A DNA stretch of 64,000 bases, taken from contig CM050447.1 in the NCBI GenBank assembly GCA_027563935.2, positions 18,988,001 through 19,052,000 of the forward strand, written 5' to 3'. Source of the DNA: Costus lasius (taxonomy: Eukaryota > Streptophyta > Magnoliopsida > Zingiberales > Costaceae). The translations under genes were made by a program, and so were the position numbers. Positions 45,248 to 55,470 of this stretch are shown piece by piece (position 1 is the stretch's first letter; each line of letters begins with the position of its first letter). The notes below the pieces were generated by a model. It was not told the DNA's origin. It did no database searches and saw only the letters and a list, made by a program, of their open reading frames with translations.

Positions 45248-48200
45248 TTAAAGCATACAGTCTCTCTGTACTGGCAAACGACGGAAGAAGTTTAGAGGCG
45301 CCGAAGGCATGCTGTTTCTGAGTCTCGGGTGCCTCATGACATAGAGGCTCGCAACAGCAGCCACTATCTGTAGTGGGGTTATATAGAGCACAAGTGCTGC
45401 CATGAAGCAGAATATTATAAAAATTGAAGTTGCCACGGGATCTCTCCAGCTAAGCAATGCTTGAATCCTCTCTCCTTGAGTTGCTAAATCTCCAATCATA
45501 GTTTGTACTCTGGCAGAAACACTCCTTAACCGATCATACCTCATACGAATGACCTCAGCACTTTTGCTAGTAGGAAATGTATCAAATTCCTCATCGAGCT
45601 CATCGGGATGCACAGTGTCTGCCTGAGAAATTGTTGTGTTCATATGCGGAGGATACTTTGGCCGAAAACGGTAGTTGAAAATGCCTATCAGGAACATACA
45701 TAGAAATATTGTAGGAAGTATCAGTCCCGGCAAACACACTAGCAATATAAACAGAATGTGCATCAGGGCAGTAATTGTAGGGCTCTTCCACATGCAAACC
45801 TTCCCAAACCATTTGCTCAATGAAGCCCAACCTGAGAAGAGTGACATGAGCCTAAAGAAATTTGCTTTGCTTCGTCGCATGCTCCATATGTGGGAATCGA
45901 CATCAGACATGTACTCAACAACTTCCTTCCTAAGGGGTGGCTCCATTTTGCCAAGATGAGCAGCAACTAATTGAACTGCTTGGTACCGCAGCATATCTTG
46001 TTGCACAATGCTCAGTGGCTGCATGTAATGCATCTTAGGAAGCAAAGGCCGTGAGTATATGTGCATCATGTCGATCAATGATGAGAATGACAATCTAATG
46101 GCAAGATGGAGCTCGCCCATCTTCTTGACACCTGAAGGGTGCAAAGATAGAAGTGGGTATGAGTGTGTGTACACTCGACCAGTTTCAAGGGTTGAAAGAT
46201 TTATGCGAACCCTGCCAATCTTCGTGTCCTTTGCACCAGTAATACTCTTCTCCAGTTGGCTGTTGCAGAAAACGCCTACTGTCAGAATTGTAGCTGGATC
46301 ATAAACTTCCCATGTGTACTGCTCATTGTATTTTGGTGAAAGGTTGCCGATGATGGTACGAGTACGAACCCATTTGTGTCCATACTTGGCTACACAGTAG
46401 GTGTCTGATGTTCCTTTTCCTTCTCGTGTCTTTGTAGGATGAAGCGCCTCTGCTCTAAGGATGCCAAGCTCAAGCAATCCAATTGGCGGTTCCCATAGCT
46501 GTTTTGCTGTTGGTCTGAGATCGCTACTATAGTAGATAGACTCATCAAGCACATGATAACCGCCATCCAGACAGGCACGGAGATGAATTCGGCTTGAGAA
46601 CTTGTCCTTCTTCTGCTTTTCCGTGCCAGCAGTTGGCTTCTCAAGACTGAACCACTGACCATTGATAATCCGGTCATCAGTTCGTTTCTCTACTGACCCC
46701 AAAGGAATAACGACTCGGCCTATCACCTCTCCCTTGTTTGGTCCAACTTGGTCTTCTATAGAAAGGATGAGGTGATCCTCGAAGGGCTCCACAGCCACAA
46801 ACATGAGGTCTTCATTCCAGAGAGGATTGAATGCCAGTGCCTGGCCTGTTCTCTGAACTGTCCTCGTTTTCATGATCTGATTGCCTAGCTGTCCCTTGAC
46901 ATAAAGATCTGGTATCCGAGTCCTATCACCTATTATAATGTCCTGTGCCTCGACCACACTGACACGAACATACCACAGCCTGGGGGAGGGATAAACTTTT
47001 GACCTTGTACGAGATCGAACAGTAGAGGCATCAATAGCTGCTGCTGCTGTATCAGATTGCCATGCATCAGGAAATGCTTCGTCAGCCTGGGTTCCTATCC
47101 AAACTGCGATCATCAATTCACCCTTTGTTTTATCCCCCTTCTTGTCCTCAAGCCGGTACCACTCTGCAGCTAATGGACTATCTGGTGGGACTCGCATCGG
47201 AACATCATCTAAATCAAAGCGTAAGATCCCAACAAAATCATCCTTGACCAGAACCTTGTCTTTAACTATAACTTCAAGTACTGATGTCTGCATCTGTTCT
47301 TTTGAAAATGCAAATACATCATTCCACTCGGGGTTTTGCTTCTTTTCAAAATGCTTAGTGATCCCCCTGTAGTTACCCAATTTTACTTCAACGCAAGGAT
47401 CGAGGCTACCTGTAAAATTCTTTGTTGGTAAATCTCGTGCCTTCACAACACGTACGAAAAGATATTGGATTTGTTCCACAAGATCATATGCAGTAGCTGG
47501 CTTCATAGCACGAATAAATTGGCCTCCAACAATCTGACCACCACCCAGAAGGGGATTGGTTTCTTTTAGCGCATAATCCACCGGTTTTATAGAAGATACT
47601 GATGAATACATGCTTACAGTTTTAGGTTGCTGAAGCCCAGGTTTAGTGGGATCAACAACATACCTCACTGGCTCACTGACGTTGGAAGAAAAATAGCGCT
47701 GGTGGACCTTTTTCTGAATGCTATGAAATGACTGTATGGACTCTTCAGAAGGTAGACTATCTAATTTTGGAACATAAGAAGGTATTTTATGAACTTGGCT
47801 TGGAGGGGGATTATTTGGGTTAGAATCAATTACTGGAAGTGGGTTGGAAGGTTTTATTGAGGGATCATCTGTGAGGAATATTTTAAGGCCTAATTCTCCT
47901 CTCACACGGGAAAAGATTCCACGTTTTTCTAATGGATACCGCATAACTACAGCATCTGAAAAGGGAACAAAAGAGGTTCCAGCAATCTGGACCTTGCCAA
48001 GGAATGACCTGGATTGTGTTCCTTCGCTCATGTTGTATACAAAAGCTTCTAGTGAAAGTTCAGGGAGTGAAGCGGGATCTGCAACGATGAAGTAGAAGCG
48101 CTCGTTCCAGATAGGATTAAGGTCTTTTTGTTTGATTGTGGTACGGAACTTCTGGCCAGCAAAGCGAAGCTCCACACAAGCACTGGAAGAACCTTGCCCA

Positions 48201-48259
48201 TCCTTAGGTAAGAGGTCATGGGCACTCACAACTTCCGCTCCCAACTTATAGTTGTTCAT
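45248..48259 (-). CDS. Multiple C2 domain and transmembrane region protein (MCTP/FTIP family)
   Basis: One uninterrupted coding exon, 1003 residues, ATG at 48259-48257. Four C2 domains: residues about 1-115 (KDGQGSSSACVEL, LNPIWNERFYF), 264-390 (ARDLPTKNFTGSLDPCVEV, NPEWNDVFAF), 428-555 (EAQDIIIGDRTRIPDLYV, FNPLWNEDLMF) and 593-722 (KTREGKGTSDTYCVAKYG, SPKYNEQYTWEV). A phosphoribosyltransferase C-terminal type (PRT_C) region follows from about 845. It has two membrane hairpins, near 829-863 and 941-975, and a basic tail. In plants this family anchors in the ER and uses C2 domains to contact plasma-membrane lipids, often at plasmodesmata. Members include FTIP1, which moves the florigen FT, and QUIRKY. 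The length is normal for four-C2 members. An intron in the leader is typical of the family. Confidence 0.95.
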   Translation of the reverse strand: MNNYKLGAEVVSAHDLLPKDGQGSSSACVELRFAGQKFRTTIKQKDLNPIWNERFYFIVADPASLPELSLEAFVYNMSEGTQSRSFLGKVQIAGTSFVPFSDAVVMRYPLEKRGIFSRVRGELGLKIFLTDDPSIKPSNPLPVIDSNPNNPPPSQVHKIPSYVPKLDSLPSEESIQSFHSIQKKVHQRYFSSNVSEPVRYVVDPTKPGLQQPKTVSMYSSVSSIKPVDYALKETNPLLGGGQIVGGQFIRAMKPATAYDLVEQIQYLFVRVVKARDLPTKNFTGSLDPCVEVKLGNYRGITKHFEKKQNPEWNDVFAFSKEQMQTSVLEVIVKDKVLVKDDFVGILRFDLDDVPMRVPPDSPLAAEWYRLEDKKGDKTKGELMIAVWIGTQADEAFPDAWQSDTAAAAIDASTVRSRTRSKVYPSPRLWYVRVSVVEAQDIIIGDRTRIPDLYVKGQLGNQIMKTRTVQRTGQALAFNPLWNEDLMFVAVEPFEDHLILSIEDQVGPNKGEVIGRVVIPLGSVEKRTDDRIINGQWFSLEKPTAGTEKQKKDKFSSRIHLRACLDGGYHVLDESIYYSSDLRPTAKQLWEPPIGLLELGILRAEALHPTKTREGKGTSDTYCVAKYGHKWVRTRTIIGNLSPKYNEQYTWEVYDPATILTVGVFCNSQLEKSITGAKDTKIGRVRINLSTLETGRVYTHSYPLLSLHPSGVKKMGELHLAIRLSFSSLIDMMHIYSRPLLPKMHYMQPLSIVQQDMLRYQAVQLVAAHLGKMEPPLRKEVVEYMSDVDSHIWSMRRSKANFFRLMSLFSGWASLSKWFGKVCMWKSPTITALMHILFILLVCLPGLILPTIFLCMFLIGIFNYRFRPKYPPHMNTTISQADTVHPDELDEEFDTFPTSKSAEVIRMRYDRLRSVSARVQTMIGDLATQGERIQALLSWRDPVATSIFIIFCFMAALVLYITPLQIVAAVASLYVMRHPRLRNSMPSAPLNFFRRLPVQRDCML

Positions 48260-49165
48260 CTACGTAAAACTTTGCTGCTCGTTTGTGAAAATGCTGCAAA
48301 ATTGAAGAAGAAGAACATACTGTCATTTTAAAAGAAACAATATTTTTTCTCATAACGATTGGATCATGAGGAATAGAATTTGGGTCGGAAACAGCATGGT
48401 AAAGAAAGAAGCAGGAGGCACTTATCTCAAAGAGCAAAAATAAGTCGAACAGTACATTCCTTGTATAGATGTTCCTGATACTAGATGAAACTTTATTGTG
48501 GATTATACCACTAGCTCAAAGAGGAGGAACAAAAAATAATTTCCCTTTTAGAATAAAATAGAGAAACAATGCATAGAATGTAATGATAAAGAAACAGAAG
48601 AAATAATAACAAATCCATTAGGTGGAAAAATTAATGAAAAAATGTAATTATCAGCGCTCATATGACTAGCATGACACATTCGATCAAGAAAAGTTTGAGC
48701 AAACGAAATAGAAGAAATATTGAAACAAGCTATTTGTCTTATCTAAAAAACCTCCAAATCCGCCCTAGTCAAAATTTCCTCACGCTATCTGTATCCTAAA
48801 ACACCACGAGAAACCATTCTCCTGGCCCCTCCCGCAGCATTGAGCCACCAAACCAAAGCGAAATAAACACTCGCTTCTTTTCATTTTCTTCTAAAAACCA
48901 TCTTCATGAGGCAACGGAAGGCATACAAAAATAAAGAAACAAAAATGAAGAAAATGCAATTGAGTGCCAAGTTCATCACCTTGCGAGTTAAACCCCTTCG
49001 GATTCTCCTCCTCGAAAAGCGATACACTCCAGAAATTTATCTCCTCCGTGCGCTCAGCAAACACAACAAACCCTAATTCAGAGGACCAATTAGGGTTGGG
49101 AAGGACAACACGACGCCTCCGAACTCGTCGCCTGCGAAGCTTTCGTCCTCCTCGATCGCCTCTGT
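48260..49165 (-). other. 5' leader of the MCTP gene, with leader intron 48294-48979
   Basis: On the minus strand a donor CGCAAG|GTGATG follows 48980 and an acceptor AATTTTGCAG ends at 48294, leaving a 34-base second leader exon before the ATG. The first leader exon would run from about 49165 to 48980. It contains several short upstream frames that end before the main ATG after splicing, or that I did not resolve. Confidence 0.65.
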
Positions 49166-49191
49166 TACGCTGATGCAAAAGAGTTGAATAG

Positions 49192-49202
49192 GTATTTAAA
49201 TA
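49192..49202 (-). promoter_or_regulatory. TATA-like box of the MCTP gene
   Basis: Minus strand TATTTAAATAC, about 30 bases before the presumed transcript start near 49165. The sequence is self-complementary, so strand is assigned from context. Confidence 0.5.
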
Positions 49203-51581
49203 GTTAACGAACGGGAAAATTTCACTTCGCCCCCTCCAATTTTAAAATATCAGTTCAACCCTACGGTTTGCCTTATTAGCCTAGTTGACAACGAAACAAG
49301 TGGCAAAATGTAATCAGCTGTCCGTAGAATGGAACAAAATGCAAAATATAGGGCCAAATCAAAAAAATCAACCCTTCAATGTACAAGTCCGTGCAATATT
49401 CCGCTTGATTAAATCTAATTAAACGGGCTTAAGCCCATCTTAGTTTATTAATTGTGGAGCTGACACAGGTCGTTATTTCGGAGAGTACGATGACTGACAT
49501 GGCACACGTTGAACACGTGGGACTGCTTTTATTGTGGTTGTCCGTGTGGGGGCTGGGGAGGGAGTTCTATTGCCACTCAACTCACCAATCGGTTACCCGC
49601 TTCTTCAGACTCTTGGGATTGTGCTAAAGGCATGTCCCTGCGGTGTGTCGCACGACTGAAACAATATTTACTTGGTTATTAAGAAAAGGAGGAAAATTGG
49701 GTGCTTAGACGCGTAATGGCCGTCCGTCGTAGTGATGATGCTGACCTGTCCATTCCGGATAGAGGAAGGAAGCCACGTTTGATCTATTTAAGTAATGTCG
49801 TAATATTTTGTTTATTATTACTATTTGCATATAGAACCCTTAATTCTTTTCAAATTTCTCAAAATGCTTTAAAGGTAAAATTGTAAACCATCGCGCCGGG
49901 CCTAGATGGGCTCAAAAACGTACATGCAAGAGCATCCGATTTGAGAAAAAGGCCCATGAACATAAACCTCAACATAAGGTTGCGTAATGCTTTAAGAAAT
50001 ATATTAGAATTTCTTAAAACAATGGATAGTCGATTTGGACTTACTTGTTGACTTATTTTAAATAACTGAAATGAATTTCGATCTGCCTTTCTTAACAAGA
50101 AAATATTGTTAGAAAGCACATGTTTTAGGATTTAGGAACCCAAGTTTGACTAAAGCAGAGTCAAGGGTAGCTGAGATATTAATCATGAAACTTCGCAGGT
50201 CAAATCTCCAACGACAATGAAGGAAGAAGACGGCGACTCAGTCAATTTTTTTTTACTGTATTTTCTCCTCTCTTTTTCCAACTATTATATATATTATATA
50301 TATGAAAAAAAAATTAACACGTTCTCACATCATCATGCTAAGAACAAACAAATTAACAGACGTAAGCCATTATGTCACCCTCCATAAGTCATCTTTCTCG
50401 ATCTTTCATATTTTCTTTTTTTGTATATATAATAAAAGAAAAAAACACTTGTGCATAAAGTTTTTAAACAGAGGAGTCAAGTGTAAAATTGAAGCAGACT
50501 ACAAGAGTATAAGATCGATTCAAAACTCTCTAACAGTTATTTTAAATGATTATTAACCAATTATGCATACATGAAAATTACATCAGTAAATTAAAATTTT
50601 GTTCAGAGCCAATCTAATCTTAAATTCAACAATTATAATATATTTTGATGGGTGAAAGACTCAGTATATATTCATTAAAGGTTTATCGTTAGTATTTATA
50701 CACCCTAAAAGCAACATGACTACTGGACTCAAACACTCTAAAGGTAGATTTTTAGAATCCACTCTCATAAGGTGATGGTTAAGCACTCCAGAGATGCTAA
50801 GTGGTCACATAATTACAAGGACCAAAACGATTGGGCATGGTGGAAATGCTTTAGATAGATATTGAGGAAAGGTTAAACCCCAAGTAGTAAGTGACCTAAT
50901 GTTTAAGTGTCATAGCTCTTCTTGTTCGGACGATTTTGTTTAATTAAATAATCACATAAATCACAGACTTTGTTAATCAAGAGCTATGAAGTCGAAACTC
51001 ATCACAGCGCAGGTTTGATGGTTCTTACTGGGTCGCACTTTATCTTAGAAGTCAAAAATTTTCTGTAGCAATAGCTTGCCTCCTGACGTCCATAAGAGAT
51101 CCTAAGCACTTTCTTCTGTTACTTCTGTATATATGAGAAAAAAATTTGTGTTCATTGAGACTTAGAAGCCAAATCTGCTTCATTCAGCAATTATTCAGCA
51201 GTCAAAAAGTAAATGAGCCAATAGGCCTTCAGATTTTCTTTCAAAATAAATGATTTTTTTTCTTTAAATTCTTCTTTATCCAATTCAACTTTGTCACGTG
51301 CACACACCATCAACTCGGAGAAGTAAAGTCCTATATGGTATACATTTGTAAGTTCGCAACCATACGGCTGGCTCTTGATGGTGCTGAAGTGCCATTTAGC
51401 CATTTCTTTTCTTCGGGAGATATTTTGACGCGAGGAAAGAAGGCGGTTCGCATTGATTCCCCGCACACCTATAATCTACCTTCGACCCTAGGGGAGTGAT
51501 TGTTGCTCGGAACCGTTGGATTTTTTTTTTCCACCCGTCACGCTCTTGTTCATCTCCGTTCGGTTGCGACTAAGCGGCCGC
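49203..51581. other. Intergenic region between the MCTP and small TATA-driven genes
   Basis: Mostly AT-rich. A 91-codon minus frame at 51191-51466 has balanced composition but no recognised domain; it could be a gene remnant. Otherwise nothing seen. Confidence 0.4.
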
Positions 51582-51589
51582 TTATAAAA
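51582..51589 (+). promoter_or_regulatory. TATA box of the small gene at 52391
   Basis: TTATAAAA about 30 bases before a CT-rich presumed start near 51615, which leads into a leader with a good splice donor at 51714. Confidence 0.6.
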
Positions 51590-51713
51590 CACGCCCAATG
51601 CCCCTCGACGCTCTATTTTAACCCCGAAAGCCTTTCTTCTTCGCTCTTCTTCCTGGCGCTTACTACTCATCACTGTCGGCGATTCCAGTTGTGATTGATC
51701 CCTTCAAGGCAAG

Positions 51714-52382
51714 GTTATGTTTAAATGTTATGCCGAGTACTTTTTCTTTCTCTCGCTAGGGTTTGAAATTTGACATACTGAGGATTTTCTAAATATTATG
51801 CCGAGTACTTTTTCTCTCTCTTGCTAGGGTTTGAAATTTGACATACTGAGGATTTTCTAAATGTTATGCTGAGTACTTTTTTTCTTTCTTGCTAGGGTTT
51901 GAAATTTGACATAGAGGATTTTCTAAATGTTATACCGAGTACTTTTTCTCTCTCTCGCTAGGGGTTTTTTTCCTATCATTTTTCCCCTTTCAAAGTTTCC
52001 TCATTCTTGCTTGACTGAACCCTCTAGTCACGATCAACAGAAAAAGATTCATGGTCAGGAAGGAGAAGACTTTCTCCGTTGAACAAAATCCTTCTTCCTC
52101 AAAGGGCCTCTTGCGAGCGCTTTAAAACGGTTCAAAATATGAATCCGCTACTTTAGTAGAAGCACTCAGGCTTTGGACGAGAAGGTTAACGGTCAAATCC
52201 TTCACTGTTGGGTTGGCTTAAGAACCTTTCCGTGATCTTTTTCTTTCATCGATTTTTGACAACCTTGTTGTCGTTTCTATTCGTCTAGGGCATTGCTGAC
52301 TTGTGTTTGGTTGGACTTTCTTTTCCTCTTTTCTCTCTGATATCTTCAGTTTTTTTTACGCCTTTATCTTCTTTTTTGTAGG
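51714..52382 (+). other. Leader intron of the small gene, carrying telo-box repeats
   Basis: Donor AAG|GTTATG after 51713 and acceptor TTTTTTGTAG at 52382, eight bases before the ATG. The first 250 bases contain the 68 bp tandem repeat. Confidence 0.6.
51721..51975 (+). repeat. Tandem repeat, about 3.7 copies of 68 bp, each with a telo-box
   Basis: Landmark CCGAGTACTTTTTC or a variant occurs at about 51733, 51801, 51869 and 51935, spaced 68, 68 and 66 bp. The first three copies continue GCTAGGGTTTGAAATTTGAC, which contains the reverse of the plant telo-box AAACCCTA. The last copy is cut short after GCTAGGGG. Confidence 0.85.
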
Positions 52383-52390
52383 CCCAAGCG

Positions 52391-52651
52391 ATGAACCAAT
52401 TGATGGCAACGTTTCCCAAAGTAGCACGTTACTTGACTGCTGTATCTACGGGATTCTGTGCGGGCTTCAGCCTCGCTGCGTACACCTCTATAACCCTTTT
52501 GAGGGAAGAATATTCCCTCTGTCAAGAGAAAATGAGGAACATCGCATTCCCCCTGACAAGGTTTTTTTACTTAGTTTATTTAATATTTTTTTATTAATTT
52601 TTTTTACATCTCACATTAGCGTATAGGTCAAGGAGAAGAAGACCGGTCTAG
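52391..52651 (+). CDS. Small membrane-type protein of about 64 residues, unrecognised
   Basis: Coding exon 52391-52560 (ATG, donor ACAAG|GTTTTT) and exon 52627-52651 (acceptor GTATAG, stop TAG), phase closing to 64 residues. If the intron is retained the frame instead stops at 52597 (68 residues). Residues about 13-36 (RYLTAVSTGFCAGFSLAAYT...) form one hydrophobic segment; the spliced C-terminus is RSRRRRPV. A TATA box, a CT-rich start and a leader intron lie upstream, and AATAATAATAAAAA near 52720 could serve polyadenylation. I do not recognise the family. Confidence 0.5.
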
Positions 52652-52773
52652 TAGGCGAGGCTGAATCAAGGTCTTGATGGGCTCCCTCTGTGAAGTGAAC
52701 AATGAAAACGATTGGAATGCAATAATAATAAAAACTTGTAGCTCAAAACTAGCCTATAATTGTGCCTAATATT

Positions 52774-53271
52774 TAGGGGTGTGCAATCGGGAAATCGGTA
52801 CCGGTACTGAAGTTTCGATACCGAAGTACCGAACTTCTTTTTTTTTGGTATCGGTATCGGTATCGGTACCGAAGTACTGAAATTGTGATCGGTACCAGTA
52901 CCGATTTCTCGAAATCCCAAAGTCCCGTGGTTAAATAGTTAGGTAAACTAAAAAAATTAATATTAGATAATTAGGTAAGTTAAAAAATTAATTAGGGATA
53001 ATAGGTAATTAGGATTTTTTAACCTTTTCTTAAATTATTATATGAAATATAAGCTTAATCTTTCTTATAATAATTTTATTAATTTTTTATAAAAAAATTT
53101 ATGGAGTTCGGGAGTTCGGGATTTCCCAAATAAATTTTTAGGTACCGGTACTGGTACCGAAATCCCGAATAAAATTTCGGTACCGGTACCAAAGTACCGA
53201 AGTACCAAAATACCGGTACCGAAATACCGAAATGCCAAAAAAATCGGTACAGTACCTTATGCTCACCGCTA
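52774..53271. mobile_element. Non-autonomous hAT element with 8 bp target duplication
   Basis: Flanked by exact CTAATATT at 52766-52773 and 53272-53279. Left end TAGGGGTGTGCAATCGG, right end (reversed) TAGCGGTGAGCATAAGG. Both subterminal parts are filled with GGTACCGGTACC and CGGTATCGG motifs and the core is AT-rich. This is the same style as the elements at 16681 and 19810. Confidence 0.82.
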
Positions 53272-53296
53272 CTAATATTTGGGCAACTATTGCTTT

Positions 53297-53440
53297 TGCA
53301 TCTTGACATTAGAGATTGTAACACACCGTAGCTTTGTAAATGATCTTGACAACGATAGTTTGGCTTTACTTTTGCATCTTGACATTAGAGATTGTAACGC
53401 ACCGTAGCTTTGGAAATGATCTTGACAGCGACGGTTTGGC
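53297..53440 (+). repeat. Tandem duplication, period about 74 bp
   Basis: Two copies of CATCTTGACATTAGAGATTG ... ACCGTAGCTTTG.AAATGATC, starting near 53299 and 53373, with a few substitutions. Confidence 0.75.
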
Positions 53441-53580
53441 CTTGATTTCCCCCTTCTTCGCCTACTCCACCGCCTCCACCGCCGTCTCCACCGCTTCCCT
53501 TTCTCTGATTCCTATCGGATTGCCGGTCTCGAGGGTTTAATAGGCGAGGAGGCGGTCAAAGACGCGGCTTTGGCACGGAG

Positions 53581-53876
53581 GAGGAAGAGGAGGAGCGGAA
53601 GAAGAAGAATTGAGGCGTTGGTTGTTAAATATCGACCTCAAATATGACAAAATGTGTATTACTTGTTACACACGCGGGGATCTGAATATTCATTGGCCAT
53701 TAGGATCTTCTGCAGCGCATCTTCAGAGGAGGAAGAGTAGGAGCGGAAGAAGAAGAATTGAGGCATTGGTTGTTAAATATCGACCTCAGATGCGACAAAA
53801 TGTGTATTTCTTGTTACTCAGGCGGGGATCTGAATATTCGTTGGCCATTAGGATCTTCTGTAGCGCAAACTGAAGA
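53581..53876 (+). repeat. Tandem duplication, period 148 bp
   Basis: Copies start at 53581 and 53729 (GAGGAAGAG...) and run through ATTGAGGC.TTGGTTGTTAA and TTGGCCATTAGGATCTTCTG. A few substitutions separate them. No recognised coding function. Confidence 0.8.
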
Positions 53877-53968
53877 AACGATTCTCACCAACCACTAGAT
53901 TAACAACGAGTACCTCTCAACAAACTAAAACTAAAACGCGCCGATTTCTCAATCGATAAGAAAATGCG

Positions 53969-54997
53969 TGGTCACACCTTGCACTTGGTGATTGGGCGGT
54001 AGCTTGAGGGAGTGTTCGCCCTTTCACATCTTGGAGGAGATTCGGTTTGAGGGAGGCTCACGCAACAGCCTTCTTGCCCTAGCTTAGGGTAAGGTTGCAT
54101 TGCCATTCGGCTTTGGGTCCCTTGGAGGAAGGGGATTGCATTTGGAGTATCCTTGGAGGACCGGCGGCCATCTATTGTGGTGGCGCCACCATCATCATCC
54201 ACCTACACTTGGCGGCTGAGGGGCTGTCCACTTGGGGCTGAGCACTCTTGGAGCTAAGGAGTGCAAAAGCTTGCATCTAAACCACCTAGAGGGGTGACTC
54301 TAGGGTGGTGCCTCAAGTGCTTGCGCTTGAGGAGCTTGTGGAGCTTGGAAGAGAAGGTTTGGCCACCTTGAGGAGGAGGGAGCTTAACACTTCATCACCA
54401 CTAGCGTTGGAGTGGTATACATTACTTACACTGTGTTATTTACCTTGCACTAGCATTGTAGAACCTGTGTATGAACATTATGCTATTTTGAGTAGTTGAT
54501 AGGGTGTTTGTTTCTATCGTGCGGTGTGATTAGCTTAGGTGAGACGCAAGCATTGCGCTTGTTATCATCCTTCGCTCACTGTGTAGTTGTGGATACTTGT
54601 ATTAGGGTTTGGGCATATGTCTAGTGCCCTTATTCTGTGAACTGCCAGCGTTGTGGATTGTCATTTGCAGGGCGCTTAGGTTTAAGACTGTCATTAAGGG
54701 TGCATATGGGGTTGAGAAGCAACATGTACTTGCCACCCGCCCCTTATTGACCTAGGTCTAGGGCTAGGAGAAGGCTAGGACTCAGTTCCATCAGAACAGC
54801 CTTGGAGCTCAGTTCCATCAGAACCCAGCCCTGAGAGCGCAGAGGATCAGAGAGGTGCAGATTGTGCTTGGGAGACGATCTTGGCTATTTCCGCAGATTG
54901 AGTGTTGGCTGGCAATTTACACAGAGGGTGTGTAAATTGCGCCATCACGCTCTAGATTTTAAGGCAAAAATTTAGCACAGAAATTTGGGGCGTGACA
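53969..54997 (+). repeat. Truncated LTR copy A (3' two thirds) of the chromovirus
   Basis: Matches 60325-61365 of the downstream LTR and ends CGTGACA, followed by ACTGG, the start of a primer binding site. It lacks a 14-base segment (CTTGGGGGCTTGTG) after GATTCGGTT. Its left part is missing. Confidence 0.82.
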
Positions 54998-55002
54998 ACT
55001 GG

Positions 55003-55470
55003 TGGGCGGCAGCTTGGAGGGGTTCCGGCCACACCTTGCACTTGGTGATTGGGCGGCAGCTTGAGGGAGTGTTCGCCCTTTCACATCTTGGAGGAGATTC
55101 GGTTCTTGGGGGCTTGTGTTGAGGGAGGCTCACGCAACAGCCTTCTTGCCCTAGCTTAGGGTAAGGTTGCATTGCCATTCGGCTTTGGGTCCCTTGGAGG
55201 AAGGGGACTGCATTTGGAGTATCCTTGGAGGACCGGCGGCCATCTATTGTGGTGGCGCCACCATCATCATCCACCTACACTTGGCGGCTGAGGGGCTGTC
55301 CACTTGGGGCTGAGCACTCTTGGAGCTAAGGAGTGCAAAAGCTTGCATCTAAACCACCTAGAGGGGCAACTCTAGGGTGGTGCCTCAAGTGCTTGCGCTT
55401 GAGGAGCTTGGAAGAGAAGGTTTGGCCACCTTGAGGAGGAGGGAGCTGAACACTTCATCACCACTAGCGG
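55003..55470 (+). repeat. LTR fragment B fused to the gag coding region
   Basis: Again LTR sequence (GGCAGCTTGGAGGGGTTCC ... CACCACTAGCG), matching the downstream LTR from about 60303 to 60772, joined at its left to the primer-site remnant of copy A and at its right directly to gag. The usual gag start and its N-terminal part are thereby removed. Confidence 0.8.

Noticed and set aside
51191..51466. 91-codon minus frame
   Set aside because: Balanced composition but no domain, start context or neighbouring exon. Left as unassigned.
55377..55470. Start of the chromovirus frame at the ATG-like codon at 55377
   Set aside because: This part is LTR sequence (fragment B) that happens to be open. 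True gag begins after 55470 and lacks its N-terminus.
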